Under the pieces are notes generated by a model. That model had not been told where the DNA came from. It ran no database searches and was given only the letters and a program-made list of their open reading frames with translations. The position numbers and the translations under genes were made by a program. Positions 24,469 to 33,049 of a stretch of DNA of 38,047 nucleotides are shown one piece after another (position 1 is the stretch's first letter; the number at the start of each line of letters is the position of its first letter). Source of the stretch: an uncultured Lachnospiraceae bacterium (lineage in GTDB: Bacteria; Bacillota; Clostridia; Lachnospirales; Lachnospiraceae); the NCBI GenBank assembly GCA_947623805.1, contig CANQHZ010000033.1, positions 1-38,047 on the forward strand, read 5' to 3'.

Positions 24469-25305
24469 ATGTTAGAAATATTAAAGGCTGTTCTTTTTGG
24501 CATTGTGGAAGGCATTACGGAGTGGCTGCCCGTGAGCAGCACAGGACATATGATAATTTTGGACGAATTTATACAGCTTGACTGTACGCCTGAATTTCTT
24601 GAAATGTTTCTGGTGGTGATACAGCTTGGCGCAATAATGGCGGTTGTTATTTTATTTTGGAATAAAATATTTCCGTTTCAGTTCAAGGACAAAACAAAGC
24701 CTGTAATCGAGCAGGATAAAATAATGCTGTGGCTCAAAATCATAGTCGCCTGTGTGCCTGCGGCTGTAGTGGGGCTGTTGTTTGACGAGCTTTTTGAAAA
24801 GCTGTTTTACCACGCTATTCCAGTGGCTATTGCGCTTATCGTGTTTGGCGTCGCGTTTATCGTAGTGGAGCGCATGAACAAGGGCAGACGCGCAAAAATC
24901 AGAAAGCTTTCGGATATAAGCTTTAAGACGGCGCTAATAATCGGCGTTTTTCAGCTTATAGCCGCGATTTTTCCAGGGACATCAAGGTCGGGCGCTACAA
25001 TCGTGGGCGCGCTGCTGATTGGCGTATCGCGTAAGGTGGCGGCGGAGTTTACATTTTTCCTCGCAATCCCCGTAATGTTTGGAGCAAGCCTCCTAAAGCT
25101 TGTGAAGTTTGGCTTTTCATTCACGCCTGACGAGTTTGCTATACTTATCGTAGGAATGGCTGTATCGTTTATGGTGTCGCTGTTTGTGATTAAGTTCCTT
25201 ATGGACTATATAAAAAAGCATGACTTCCAGATATTTGGGTGGTACAGGATTGCGCTCGGGCTGGTGGTTATTGTTCTGGGAGTGACTGGAGTTATCGGGG
25301 TGTAG
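24469..25305 (+). CDS. uppP: Undecaprenyl-diphosphatase
   Basis: 278 aa integral membrane enzyme (BacA type) that recycles undecaprenyl diphosphate to the monophosphate carrier for peptidoglycan synthesis; extra copies raise bacitracin tolerance. Both signature motifs are present: EGITEWLPVSSTGHMII near the N-terminus and PGTSRSGATI in the middle, with about seven or eight hydrophobic helices. The start ATG 24469 is preceded by AAGGA at 9 nt; an in-frame TTG at 24451 has no such site. A terminator follows. Confidence 0.97.
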   Translation: MLEILKAVLFGIVEGITEWLPVSSTGHMIILDEFIQLDCTPEFLEMFLVVIQLGAIMAVVILFWNKIFPFQFKDKTKPVIEQDKIMLWLKIIVACVPAAVVGLLFDELFEKLFYHAIPVAIALIVFGVAFIVVERMNKGRRAKIRKLSDISFKTALIIGVFQLIAAIFPGTSRSGATIVGALLIGVSRKVAAEFTFFLAIPVMFGASLLKLVKFGFSFTPDEFAILIVGMAVSFMVSLFVIKFLMDYIKKHDFQIFGWYRIALGLVVIVLGVTGVIGV

Positions 25306-25329
25306 GATTATTATATTGATGGAAAGCAT

Positions 25330-25369
25330 AAAGGGCTATGAAATTTTTAAGGATTTCATAGTCCTTTTT
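25330..25369 (+). terminator. Terminator after uppP
   Basis: A 15-bp stem with one G-T pair (25330-25344 with 25353-25367), 8-nt loop, ending in TTTTT. It marks the end of the conserved gene block. Confidence 0.88.
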
Positions 25370-25497
25370 AGTGTATTAGGGCGAGACGATAAAAATAAAA
25401 TCTGACAGTAGATAAATAATAGACAATGGTCAGTGAAAAAGCCATAGATAAAAGTAGGCTGTCCTGGAAAAACTGCGGAAGCGCAAGGTGGAAAAAC

Positions 25498-25523
25498 TTG
25501 ACAATATGGGGGGGGGGTAAAAT
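25498..25523 (+). promoter_or_regulatory. Promoter-like site with G10 spacer tract
   Basis: Perfect TTGACA (25498-25503) and TAAAAT (25518-25523) flank a 14-bp spacer made of ATAT plus ten consecutive G (25508-25517). The spacer is 3 bp shorter than the optimum, so present activity should be low. Gain of two or three G by slippage would restore normal spacing. The surrounding region 25370-25640 has no convincing gene. Confidence 0.5.
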
Positions 25524-25644
25524 GTAAGAAACAGGAGGCTGTCCTTGTGTCCGTTGTGGCTGCAATTGTGCTTGATTGCTACAGTCAGCGGTGCGACTGC
25601 CCCTTTTTTCGAGAAGCAGGGACGGACAGAGTTAGGAAGAGATT

Positions 25645-25917
25645 ATGGAGGAAATAAGTAATGAGACTCAGGAGAGCGATGAACACAGCGTCGCAGATAC
25701 GCCCTCTTTGGATATTTACGTTTGCAGTGCAACAGGCGTATCTGCTGGGGCAGGACGACGGAGGATGTTGTAAGTATCAGAAAAATTGAAGACTGGCATT
25801 ACTGAGAAGATTGTAAAAGCGATCCGGAAAGCGAAGATGATTGAGAAAGATATCGGGGAAATCGTTATAAGTTCGAATCTTGATATTAATGAGCTAAAAC
25901 ATAATTTATATAAATAA
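25645..25917 (+). pseudogene. 90-codon frame with an in-frame stop, family unknown
   Basis: From ATG 25645 the frame reads MEEISNETQESDEHSVADTP and on to a TAA at 25771-25773. It then stays open as KLKTGITEKIVKAIRKAKMIEKDIGEIVISSNLDINELK to a stop at 25915-25917. The second half looks like a true helical protein segment. Either the first half is spurious or the gene has a nonsense mutation. It overlaps the small frame at 25661. Confidence 0.35.
25661..25789 (+). CDS. Possible 42-aa small protein
   Basis: ATG 25661 has GGAGG (25647-25651) at 9-nt spacing. It encodes a basic N-terminus, a hydrophobic middle (PLWIFTFAVQQAYLLG) and a C-terminal CC pair (DDGGCCKYQKN). The good ribosome binding site favours translation, but the length is too short to be certain and no family is recognised. 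Confidence 0.3.
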   Translation: MRLRRAMNTASQIRPLWIFTFAVQQAYLLGQDDGGCCKYQKN

Positions 25918-26001
25918 AATTGAATAAAACAATTAGAAACTAAATAAAACTAATTAAATTAATTTAATAAAACAAAAAACGGTGAAAATCAGAAAGAAAC
26001 A

Positions 26002-26030
26002 TTGATGTTTGCAAATGAACGTAGTATAGT
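26002..26030 (+). promoter_or_regulatory. Promoter for the HTH gene and sulfur-transfer relics
   Basis: TTGATG (26002-26007), 17-bp spacer, TATAGT (26025-26030), 70 bp before the ATG at 26101. The stretch 25918-26001 is extremely AT-rich with repeated AATAAAA/TAATT words. Confidence 0.6.
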
Positions 26031-26100
26031 AATAATATTGGAGCTTAAGATTCAGACAGAGAAGTAGACGCTGGTTTTTGTTTTTGAAAGGATTTTACAA

Positions 26101-26292
26101 ATGCAAACAGAAAAGTGGCTTTCAATGAAAGATATATGTAAACATCTTGGTGTGAGTAGAGATACAGTCATCAAATGGGTGAACGAAAAAGGTATGCCGG
26201 GGACACATATTGGTCGGCTGTGGAAATTTGATTCGGATGAAGTTGATGAATGGATGAAAGCCTACAGACAAAAACAACGCGAGGAGAAATAA
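26101..26292 (+). CDS. Excisionase/MerR-like helix-turn-helix DNA-binding protein
   Basis: 63 aa. The whole protein is one winged-helix HTH_17 domain: WLSMKDICKHLGVSRDTVIKWVNEKGMPGTHIGRLWKFDSDEVDEWMKAYRQKQ. AAAGGA lies before the ATG. The PAPS-reductase-like relic starts 2 nt after its stop, so they form one operon. Domains of this type serve as phage/transposon excisionases and also as small regulators at the head of defence operons; position favours the latter. Confidence 0.88.
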   Translation: MQTEKWLSMKDICKHLGVSRDTVIKWVNEKGMPGTHIGRLWKFDSDEVDEWMKAYRQKQREEK

Positions 26293-26294
26293 CT

Positions 26295-27055
26295 ATGTTT
26301 AAAATAAAGTGGGATTTTGACAATAACGGAATCATATTGTCAGAATACATAGAAGAAAATGATTCGTTGAACTCTCCAAGACCGGTGTATATTGACGAAT
26401 TTGATATGTTGGGACTGAGAGATTCTTTTGAAATACCCTCTTAAAATGTTCCGATATGTTGGGAAACAGACCGCAAGTATTTTTATAAAGGAGAGGTTAT
26501 AGCGGAAACACAAAGGGGCAATATTTATGAAGACCCTAAAGTCATTGTTCATGAGGAGCATAAGGGTCGAAAACTTAATCCTATAGATGTGGATTTGGTA
26601 GTGGCAAAAAATAACAAGATGTTATCTGTTGCTGAAGATGAAGCAATGGATTTTATAAAAGAAAAGTATGAATACTATCAAAATAAAGTATCGGGATTTG
26701 TTGTTGCTTTTAGTGGAGGAAAAGATTCACAGGTCATATTGGATTTGGTTAGCAGGGTGATTCCGCATGAGAAATTCACATCTGTCTTCACAAATACGGG
26801 TATGGGACTACCTTGTACAATCGAAATGATGAAAACAACTGAGGCATCAGTTAAAGGGTAAGGCATACAAAAAAGAGTATTTTAATATAAGAAATTATCC
26901 CGCAGTGAGGGAATAAATATATACTCAATTTATACAATCAATGAAGAAACGAAGCACATAGAGGTATTTACTGATTGGGCGGAATATATTGTAAAAAATA
27001 GAAAACGTCTTGTGGAGTGGATAGATAACAAAATTGTTGCGTTTGTCTGGAGGTA
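26295..27055 (+). pseudogene. PAPS-reductase/DndC-SspD-like gene, broken
   Basis: Starts MFKIKWDFDNNGIILSEYIEE after GAGGAG. An in-frame TAA at 26442-26444 interrupts it, and the same frame then continues with NVPICWETDRKYFYKGEVIAETQRGNIYEDP to SFSGG-type ATP-pyrophosphatase motif FSGGKDSQVILDLVSRV (SGGKDS at 26712-26729). It ends at a stop near 26861. A further fragment in another frame, FTDWAEYIVKNRKRLVEWIDNKIVAFVWR, ends at 27055 over the ribosome binding site of the next gene. The SGGKDS domain is that of phosphoadenosine-phosphosulfate reductases, used by DndC/SspD in DNA phosphorothioation. Full homologues are larger, so internal sequence has been lost. Confidence 0.75.
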
Positions 27056-27064
27056 GGATGAGTT

Positions 27065-28170
27065 ATGATATATATAGATAATGCAGCTACTACAGAATTG
27101 GACGAAGATGCATTTGAATTGATGAAAAAATTTTTAAGATATGATTATGGAAATGCATCCCAGCCATATGAGTTTGGGCAGAAAATCAATATGGCAATAG
27201 CAGAAGCCAGGAAAACAATTGCAATGTGTATTGGTGCAGATCCAGAGGAGATATATTTTACATCTTGTGGAACAGAAAGTGATAACTGGGCTATTAAAAT
27301 GGGGTCACGGGGAGTAGAACAGGTCATTACCACCGTTATAGAGCACCATGCAGTCCTGATTCATGTAAAGCTGTAGAGGCAATGGGAAAGATTGTGAAAT
27401 ATCTTTCAGTCAACGATAAGGGAGAGGTACAGCCAAGTGACCTTAACGAGATGTTAGTGGATAAACGTTCGTTAATTTCTGTGATGTATGCTAATAATGA
27501 GATAGGGACTTTAGAACCTATTAAAGACCTTGCTCGTATAGCCCATAATCACGGAGCACTTTTTCATACGGATGCAGTTCAAGCAGTTGGACATGTTCCT
27601 ATTAATGTTCATGAATTGGGTGTTGATATGTTGTCTGCATCTGGACATAAATTTAACGCACCTAAAGGGATAGGTTTTTTGTATATAAAAAAAGGGGTGA
27701 ACATAAAACCTTTAATTGATGGCGGCTCACAGGAAAACAGATACAGAGCGGGAACTGAGAATGTTGCTTCAATAGTAGCTATGGCTTGTGTATTGAAGAA
27801 TAATTATAACAGTATGGCTGAGAATATAAAGCATTTAAATATGTTGGAAAACACAGTTATAATGAGATTAAAAAGTAGTGGGTTAGATTTCATTCGTAAT
27901 GGAAGTACTAATCATATACCCGGAAACATTAATATTTCATTTGCTGGAGCAGATGGAGAGATGATTTTGCATCGGATGGATTTAAAAAAAATTTGTATAT
28001 CTACGGGTTCTGCATGTGATAGTGTGAATACTCAGATTTCTCATGTAATTAAGGTGATAGCTGTTCCGGAAGAATATGCAGAAGGCACTGTTAGAATTTC
28101 TTTCGGAAAAAATAATACAGAATCTGAAGCAGAGGAAGTTGCAGATGCTTTAATAGATATTCTGAAGTAA
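27065..28170 (+). pseudogene. Cysteine desulfurase (DndA/IscS-like), single-base frameshift
   Basis: N-terminal part 27065-27376 (MIYIDNAATTELDEDAFELM.., TSCGTESDNWAIKMG, VIEHHAVLI) and C-terminal part 27382-28170 read as one enzyme if one base is restored between 27358 and 27359: the expected HHAVLHSCKAVEAMGK then appears. The PLP lysine motif ASGHKFNAPKGIGF and the active cysteine in STGSACDS (codon 28015-28017) are intact. The repaired length is about 368 aa. This PLP enzyme supplies persulfide sulfur. Beside the SGGKDS gene it suggests a phosphorothioation-type pair rather than housekeeping Fe-S synthesis. GGAGGT precedes the ATG. Sequencing error is possible, but the decayed neighbour favours real loss. 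Confidence 0.85.
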
Positions 28171-28194
28171 AATCTAATGTTTGCAAAAAATATA

Positions 28195-28273
28195 TGGCAA
28201 AAAGGCCTTTGATATAGATACTTTTGTATGGACACTCGCTGCAGTTCTCACATTTATAAATTGTTTTTTTCGC
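28195..28273 (-). pseudogene. Probable IS1182-type transposase relic
   Basis: On the minus strand the frame reads SEKKTIYKCENCSECPYKSIYIKG. The YxCxxCxxCPYK cluster is characteristic of the cysteine-rich segment in IS1182-family DDE transposases. Only about 25 codons remain, bounded by a stop. Evidence is one motif, so the call is tentative. Confidence 0.4.
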
Positions 28274-28380
28274 TTACATATGATGACAATATATGGAGAG
28301 GTAAAAAATTTGCTTGGTTATGCTCTTATAATGGTTAGATAATCGCGAAACTCACCAAGCTTGTTTGCAATCTTGAATTA

Positions 28381-28434
28381 AAACGAGGAAGGAGCTGTGC
28401 ACGAATCCGTTAGAGCGACAGTTTCCTCTCGTTT
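28381..28434. repeat. Inverted repeat in the leader of the giant operon
   Basis: AAACGAG at 28381 pairs with CTCGTTT at 28428-28434, and pairing continues imperfectly inward (GAAGGAGCTGTGC against GCGACAGTTTCC). It lies 30 bp before the start of the 1527-aa gene and could be an operator or an mRNA structure. No clear promoter was identified in 28274-28463. Confidence 0.5.
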
Positions 28435-28463
28435 ATATTATAAAGGAATTTGGTGATAAATAT

Positions 28464-31400
28464 ATGACTGAAAGAAATATAATCATTTATATTCAAGATT
28501 TGGACATTTCTAATAGAAGCAAAAATGCATTGCTGCGAATGAAGATTATGACCCTCAATGAGCTTGAAAAAAGGGATAGTGAGGACATTTGCGCTGCCAC
28601 GGGTATAGGTGATGACAGTATACAGGAACTTCTGGATGTTCTTGAACATATAGATGAGATTTTCGCCAGATTTGAGTCAAAAAAGCAAAGAATAGATGAA
28701 ATATTTGATGATATAAAGGATTTTGATGTTGATGATATACCATTCTCTAACAGGGCTTTAAATTCTCTGAAGCGGACAAATATCTTCAAAGTTGGCGATA
28801 TGATTCGTATGTCTCAGAAAGATATTATGGAGCTGCGTAACGTGGGTGTCTTGACGCGGGCTGATATTACTGCAGCAATTAATGCAATCATTGCAGAGGG
28901 TAGCGACTACTTTTTACATCCTCATTTGATTGTAAATGCAGATAGTGGTACAGAAGATTTGGCTTCTAACGAAGAACGAGATATGCGTATTGCAATGGTG
29001 ACCGAAGAAGTTGGAAATATTTTGATAGACGAACTTAACTTTAGCACACGCGCATTTCGATGCCTGAAAAATGCGCATATTTTAACTGTCGGTGAGCTTA
29101 TTTGCATGACAGAAAAAAATCTCACAGAAATCCGTAATATTGGAAATTTAACTAGGAATGAGATTCTGTCTATTATCGAAAGTATTATTTCTCAGGGGAG
29201 TTCCTACTTTGATTCGCATAGAATAGAAAAGGTAGATGAACCTGTTGCTATAGTAGGACCGAAAGAAAAAGGATTTGACTTTCCTGTTATTGATATTCTT
29301 TTTGAAAAATTTTTCTTCAAACCGATTTGCATGACAGAGTGGTTTGGACTGTCCCGACAGGGCATCTATAATGCATTGGATAAGAGGTCACCGAAGCGCC
29401 GAGAAAGCTGGACCGGAAAAGAACTTTCTGAACAAGAATATGAGATTCTGAAACAACTGGTCCAAAACAAAAAATTTGATTATAGTGATGACCAAACAAC
29501 TTGCTGCTGCATGAATAACAGGCAGGATGATTTAGCTTGTTTTTTTATATACGAAGATGAGATTAAATGCTTTTTTCTAAAGGATCTTCCAGAGAAACTG
29601 CGAAACGAGATAGTAGTCTCGAATTATCATAGATATACAGAGCGGGAACTATCAGGTGAGGCAGAAGGCAGAATTGTGCATGTTATTACAAAGCCATTTT
29701 TCCTGCCGACTTATCCTGATAAATTCAGGGCGAATGCGCAGATTCGCGGTATGAGTTCAGATGAGTATTCAGTTTTTATTTCTGGGTACCCCGTTGTAGA
29801 TCAGAGAAGTGTAACGGATGATCAGATTACAGCTTTCTTCGACGAGAACCTGGTTGATGGCAAAGTCTACATATCTTCTGATTCAAAAAACCAATGGATT
29901 AGGTCCCTGGCATCCAGAAATGGATATACCATTAAGGATTTTATAGAGCTATTTGGTTATGAGTCAAAACTTGGCGGAACAGAACTCACAACTGATGGAG
30001 CAAGAGAACGACATATAGAAGAACTGAGGCAGCATATTGTGCATGATAACGTGGTGTATATTCCTACCGATTCAAGAATCTATCGATTGCTGCAGACTTA
30101 CACATACAACAAAGGCATTACGATGAATGAATATTTAAGAGATCTTGGATTTGTACGAACTGCTGAGAGACCGGATATGGCGGTAGATATCTTGGAAAAA
30201 GACATGAAAGTGCGCCAGGGGGAAGGAAAGTTTGAGGACAAGGTATTTGCACAGTACCCTTTGATTGGCAGCAAAATCCTTAAACCAGAAATGCTTGATA
30301 AGCTGAATAAATATTCTAGACAATATATTGATACTGTTTTGAGAGAACCATGGGCAAAGCTGTCTCTGCGTGCGGAAATGCAGATAACGTTGGCTTTAAT
30401 CAATAATGCCAAGAACTGGAAAAATGAAGAGAACAGTAATTTTTGGAATTATATCGTTCTTCAATTTGGATACCGTGATGCAAGTGGTTCTGTAGTGCGC
30501 ATTCTGCAGTCATCCCTTGAAAGTGCAATGAAGACGAATCAACGTCTCTTTATAGAGGATGCTAACGGTCGTGCATTTAAGTCCACAGTAGTTATTCACG
30601 CCCTTACAACCCGGAAATCGTGGATGGCACTGTTTGATTTTCTGTTCGATTTTTATAAAAACAATCTGAATTGGAAAATAATTCCGGGGGATTCTTTGAT
30701 TGTAGTTATGATTAGGTCTCTCCAGCAAAAATTGGCTGGAGGTGGTAGCGAAGATACAGAATTGACGATCAGCTCAAGAGTATATTCTTTTCAGGAAGGT
30801 ATTCGTAAACTGGTTCTGTTTAGACCTGTGTTTACCAGAGACCTGTTTGAGAAACTTATATCTAAGATTGCTTCTATGGTCAATTCTGAAAACAGACCGG
30901 TAAAGACCTATGAGGAACAGCTTTGCGAAGAATGGTTTAAGGAAAAGATTACGGCAATCGCTAATACAAAGCGTACGGAGCGTCAAAACCAGGGTGGACA
31001 AAAGGATGTCGCGATTGATTACTCCCGTATTCGTGCAAAGTACATTTTGAAGAATGAAACAGATATTCAGCTCGTTTTGCCAGATATTCGTTTGAAGAGC
31101 GGAGAAATCAACAGGGCCGTTATAACTGTTTATTATAATGGTTCCATTGCCTGCCAACAAAATATGAGCTGGTATGGAAATGAGCTGGGTAAAACTTTGA
31201 ATGGAGTATCATTATCTTTGCCGGCGATTCCTATTAATACTGAGGCAATAGAAATTCAGGTTATAATAACCTGCGACAATGAAGAAATCTATAATTCCAA
31301 GGATACACTTAATCGCAGGACTTGGATTTTTTATGGCGGCGATGAATGTAATACCAGCCAGATAAAAAAAGATAATTATACACTTGTCATATCAAGAGCA

Positions 31401-33047
31401 TCTGTACTGGAAACCGAGAATGCTGAGATTACAAAAATTGACGGATTTAAGAATTTAGGATTGCAGGCATTTTTTCTGGAGTTGAAAGACGGCTATGTTA
31501 TAACAGTTGATGGTAGACTATTTGCTTTTGATAGTGAAAATGGAACAGATATACGTGTGATTGCGCCTTCAGAATCTTTGGCGTTTCCTCATTTAGAAGC
31601 AAACGGACAGGAATACTATTTCGCGTATCATAATAGTGTTTGCAGTATTATTCTGGGTAACTTGGATTATCTTCAACAGTTTGTAATTCTTCGTGATGGA
31701 GAACGGGTAGAATTTTCGTCGCTTCCGTCATCGAATAATGGGTTGGCTTTTACATTTTCTCTGTCGTGTGATAAAGACACTTGCAGACTTCAGGTTATTG
31801 ACCTATCAAATGAACGTTTAATGTTTGATAAGAGCTTTATTCTTATCAAGCAAGCATCATGCAGCTTCGACAAAGAATTCTACTATTCTGTTTCTGATTA
31901 TCAGAATGCCGAGTATCGGATTAACATTGACGATTTTTCAGAAAGTGTGTCATTCGATGCAGATGTCGGAGAAGTTATGATTCCATATAGAAATGGAGAG
32001 CTGCATGTTGCTATTCCAAAGATTGAGGTTCGTGAAACCAGTGGGATATGGATGAATGGTTCCGCACCAGCATGGTATATAGGAGATATTCCACAGACCA
32101 GTCTGCTGAAAGTTTCAGCGCCGCCGAAAGTAGATGTGAAGTTTCTTGTCGGCGGAAAAGATATTATGTATGACGGCCATGGATTGGTTACGCTTGGTAA
32201 TGTCCTTCAATCTTTCTGTGATACCGAAAGTTTCTCTCTTGTAGATGTGCAGATGAAAGTTAGTGGTGTCAAGCAGAACAATGTATATCTGTTAGCCAGG
32301 GTTTGCTACAAAGAGAGATTCCTTGGTCGGCCGGAGTTCTGGACAGAAGCCAATAAGCTTTTCTGGAATCAGGGTGGCGCTTTTATTGGTAAACCTGAAC
32401 GGACATTTACTCTATCGTTGTATGGAGAGGCTGATACTCCGATTGAATTTAAACTGGATGAAAACACAGAGTTTGTTGAGATTCCGGAAGATATGCCAAT
32501 TGGAAATTATCGTTATGAGATTAGCATTATCTCTGGCAGTTTGTTTAAAAAGATGAAAGAAGTTATAGCAGAGGGTGATTGTGTTGTTGGCAATCGGAAT
32601 TTGCTTCGTTTTAAAAATCGCAGAATCGTAGTTGATTCGATTACAGATGAGTTTAATGAAAGTGCCGGACACATACCAATTAAAGCCTGTTATATTGACA
32701 GGATAGAATTCCAAGGGATGGAGGATACCTCTGAAGGATATTGCCCGGTTTACAGTGGTGTGATGTACACCAAAGGATATCACGGGGAGAGATACGAATT
32801 TTCATTTGATAGTTATACCAACAAACAGGGTGTGACTAAAATGATGGTCAATCCGGTTCGAATTGTTTATATTGGCGATATTGCTCTTTGTATAACAGAT
32901 TCAGATGGTGACGGACTTTATTATTACCATTACGATGATAAATATAAAAATACAGTCTATGCGCTGACAGATCACGAGTATACAAAGCAGAACAAGCATA
33001 CTTACGCTAATGCGGATCTGTACTTGTATAGGACGGAAAGGATATAA
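28464..33047 (+). CDS. 1527-aa protein with three RpoA-CTD-like helix-hairpin-helix repeats
   Basis: Residues 8-62, 89-145 and 187-243 are three copies of a fold like the RNA polymerase alpha C-terminal domain: LxISxRxxNxLxxxxIxTxxxL..TxxxLxxxxxIG..S/TxxEIxxxI. Next is an HTH-like segment (WFGLSRQGIYNALDKRSPKRRES, 293-315). An internal duplication follows (VYISSDS..FIELFGYE at 468-500; VYIPTDS..YLRDLGFV at 531-564), then a helical middle and a long beta-rich C-terminal half (about 830-1520). No nuclease, ATPase or membrane motif was found. Its stop is 2 nt from the start of the helicase gene, so the two are almost surely co-expressed. I infer a DNA-reading scaffold or targeting subunit. Family not recognised. 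Confidence 0.85.
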   Translation: MTERNIIIYIQDLDISNRSKNALLRMKIMTLNELEKRDSEDICAATGIGDDSIQELLDVLEHIDEIFARFESKKQRIDEIFDDIKDFDVDDIPFSNRALNSLKRTNIFKVGDMIRMSQKDIMELRNVGVLTRADITAAINAIIAEGSDYFLHPHLIVNADSGTEDLASNEERDMRIAMVTEEVGNILIDELNFSTRAFRCLKNAHILTVGELICMTEKNLTEIRNIGNLTRNEILSIIESIISQGSSYFDSHRIEKVDEPVAIVGPKEKGFDFPVIDILFEKFFFKPICMTEWFGLSRQGIYNALDKRSPKRRESWTGKELSEQEYEILKQLVQNKKFDYSDDQTTCCCMNNRQDDLACFFIYEDEIKCFFLKDLPEKLRNEIVVSNYHRYTERELSGEAEGRIVHVITKPFFLPTYPDKFRANAQIRGMSSDEYSVFISGYPVVDQRSVTDDQITAFFDENLVDGKVYISSDSKNQWIRSLASRNGYTIKDFIELFGYESKLGGTELTTDGARERHIEELRQHIVHDNVVYIPTDSRIYRLLQTYTYNKGITMNEYLRDLGFVRTAERPDMAVDILEKDMKVRQGEGKFEDKVFAQYPLIGSKILKPEMLDKLNKYSRQYIDTVLREPWAKLSLRAEMQITLALINNAKNWKNEENSNFWNYIVLQFGYRDASGSVVRILQSSLESAMKTNQRLFIEDANGRAFKSTVVIHALTTRKSWMALFDFLFDFYKNNLNWKIIPGDSLIVVMIRSLQQKLAGGGSEDTELTISSRVYSFQEGIRKLVLFRPVFTRDLFEKLISKIASMVNSENRPVKTYEEQLCEEWFKEKITAIANTKRTERQNQGGQKDVAIDYSRIRAKYILKNETDIQLVLPDIRLKSGEINRAVITVYYNGSIACQQNMSWYGNELGKTLNGVSLSLPAIPINTEAIEIQVIITCDNEEIYNSKDTLNRRTWIFYGGDECNTSQIKKDNYTLVISRASVLETENAEITKIDGFKNLGLQAFFLELKDGYVITVDGRLFAFDSENGTDIRVIAPSESLAFPHLEANGQEYYFAYHNSVCSIILGNLDYLQQFVILRDGERVEFSSLPSSNNGLAFTFSLSCDKDTCRLQVIDLSNERLMFDKSFILIKQASCSFDKEFYYSVSDYQNAEYRINIDDFSESVSFDADVGEVMIPYRNGELHVAIPKIEVRETSGIWMNGSAPAWYIGDIPQTSLLKVSAPPKVDVKFLVGGKDIMYDGHGLVTLGNVLQSFCDTESFSLVDVQMKVSGVKQNNVYLLARVCYKERFLGRPEFWTEANKLFWNQGGAFIGKPERTFTLSLYGEADTPIEFKLDENTEFVEIPEDMPIGNYRYEISIISGSLFKKMKEVIAEGDCVVGNRNLLRFKNRRIVVDSITDEFNESAGHIPIKACYIDRIEFQGMEDTSEGYCPVYSGVMYTKGYHGERYEFSFDSYTNKQGVTKMMVNPVRIVYIGDIALCITDSDGDGLYYYHYDDKYKNTVYALTDHEYTKQNKHTYANADLYLYRTERI

Positions 33048-33049
33048 GT

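Noticed and set aside
25868-25890. GTTCGAATC motif resembling a tRNA T-loop or integrase att site
   Set aside because: No tRNA acceptor or anticodon arms surround it, and the bases fit the open frame ..IVISSNLDINE.., so a coding remnant explains it better.
27340-27400. Programmed ribosomal frameshifting in the desulfurase
   Set aside because: No slippery heptamer or downstream stem is evident at the junction, and desulfurases are not known to need one.
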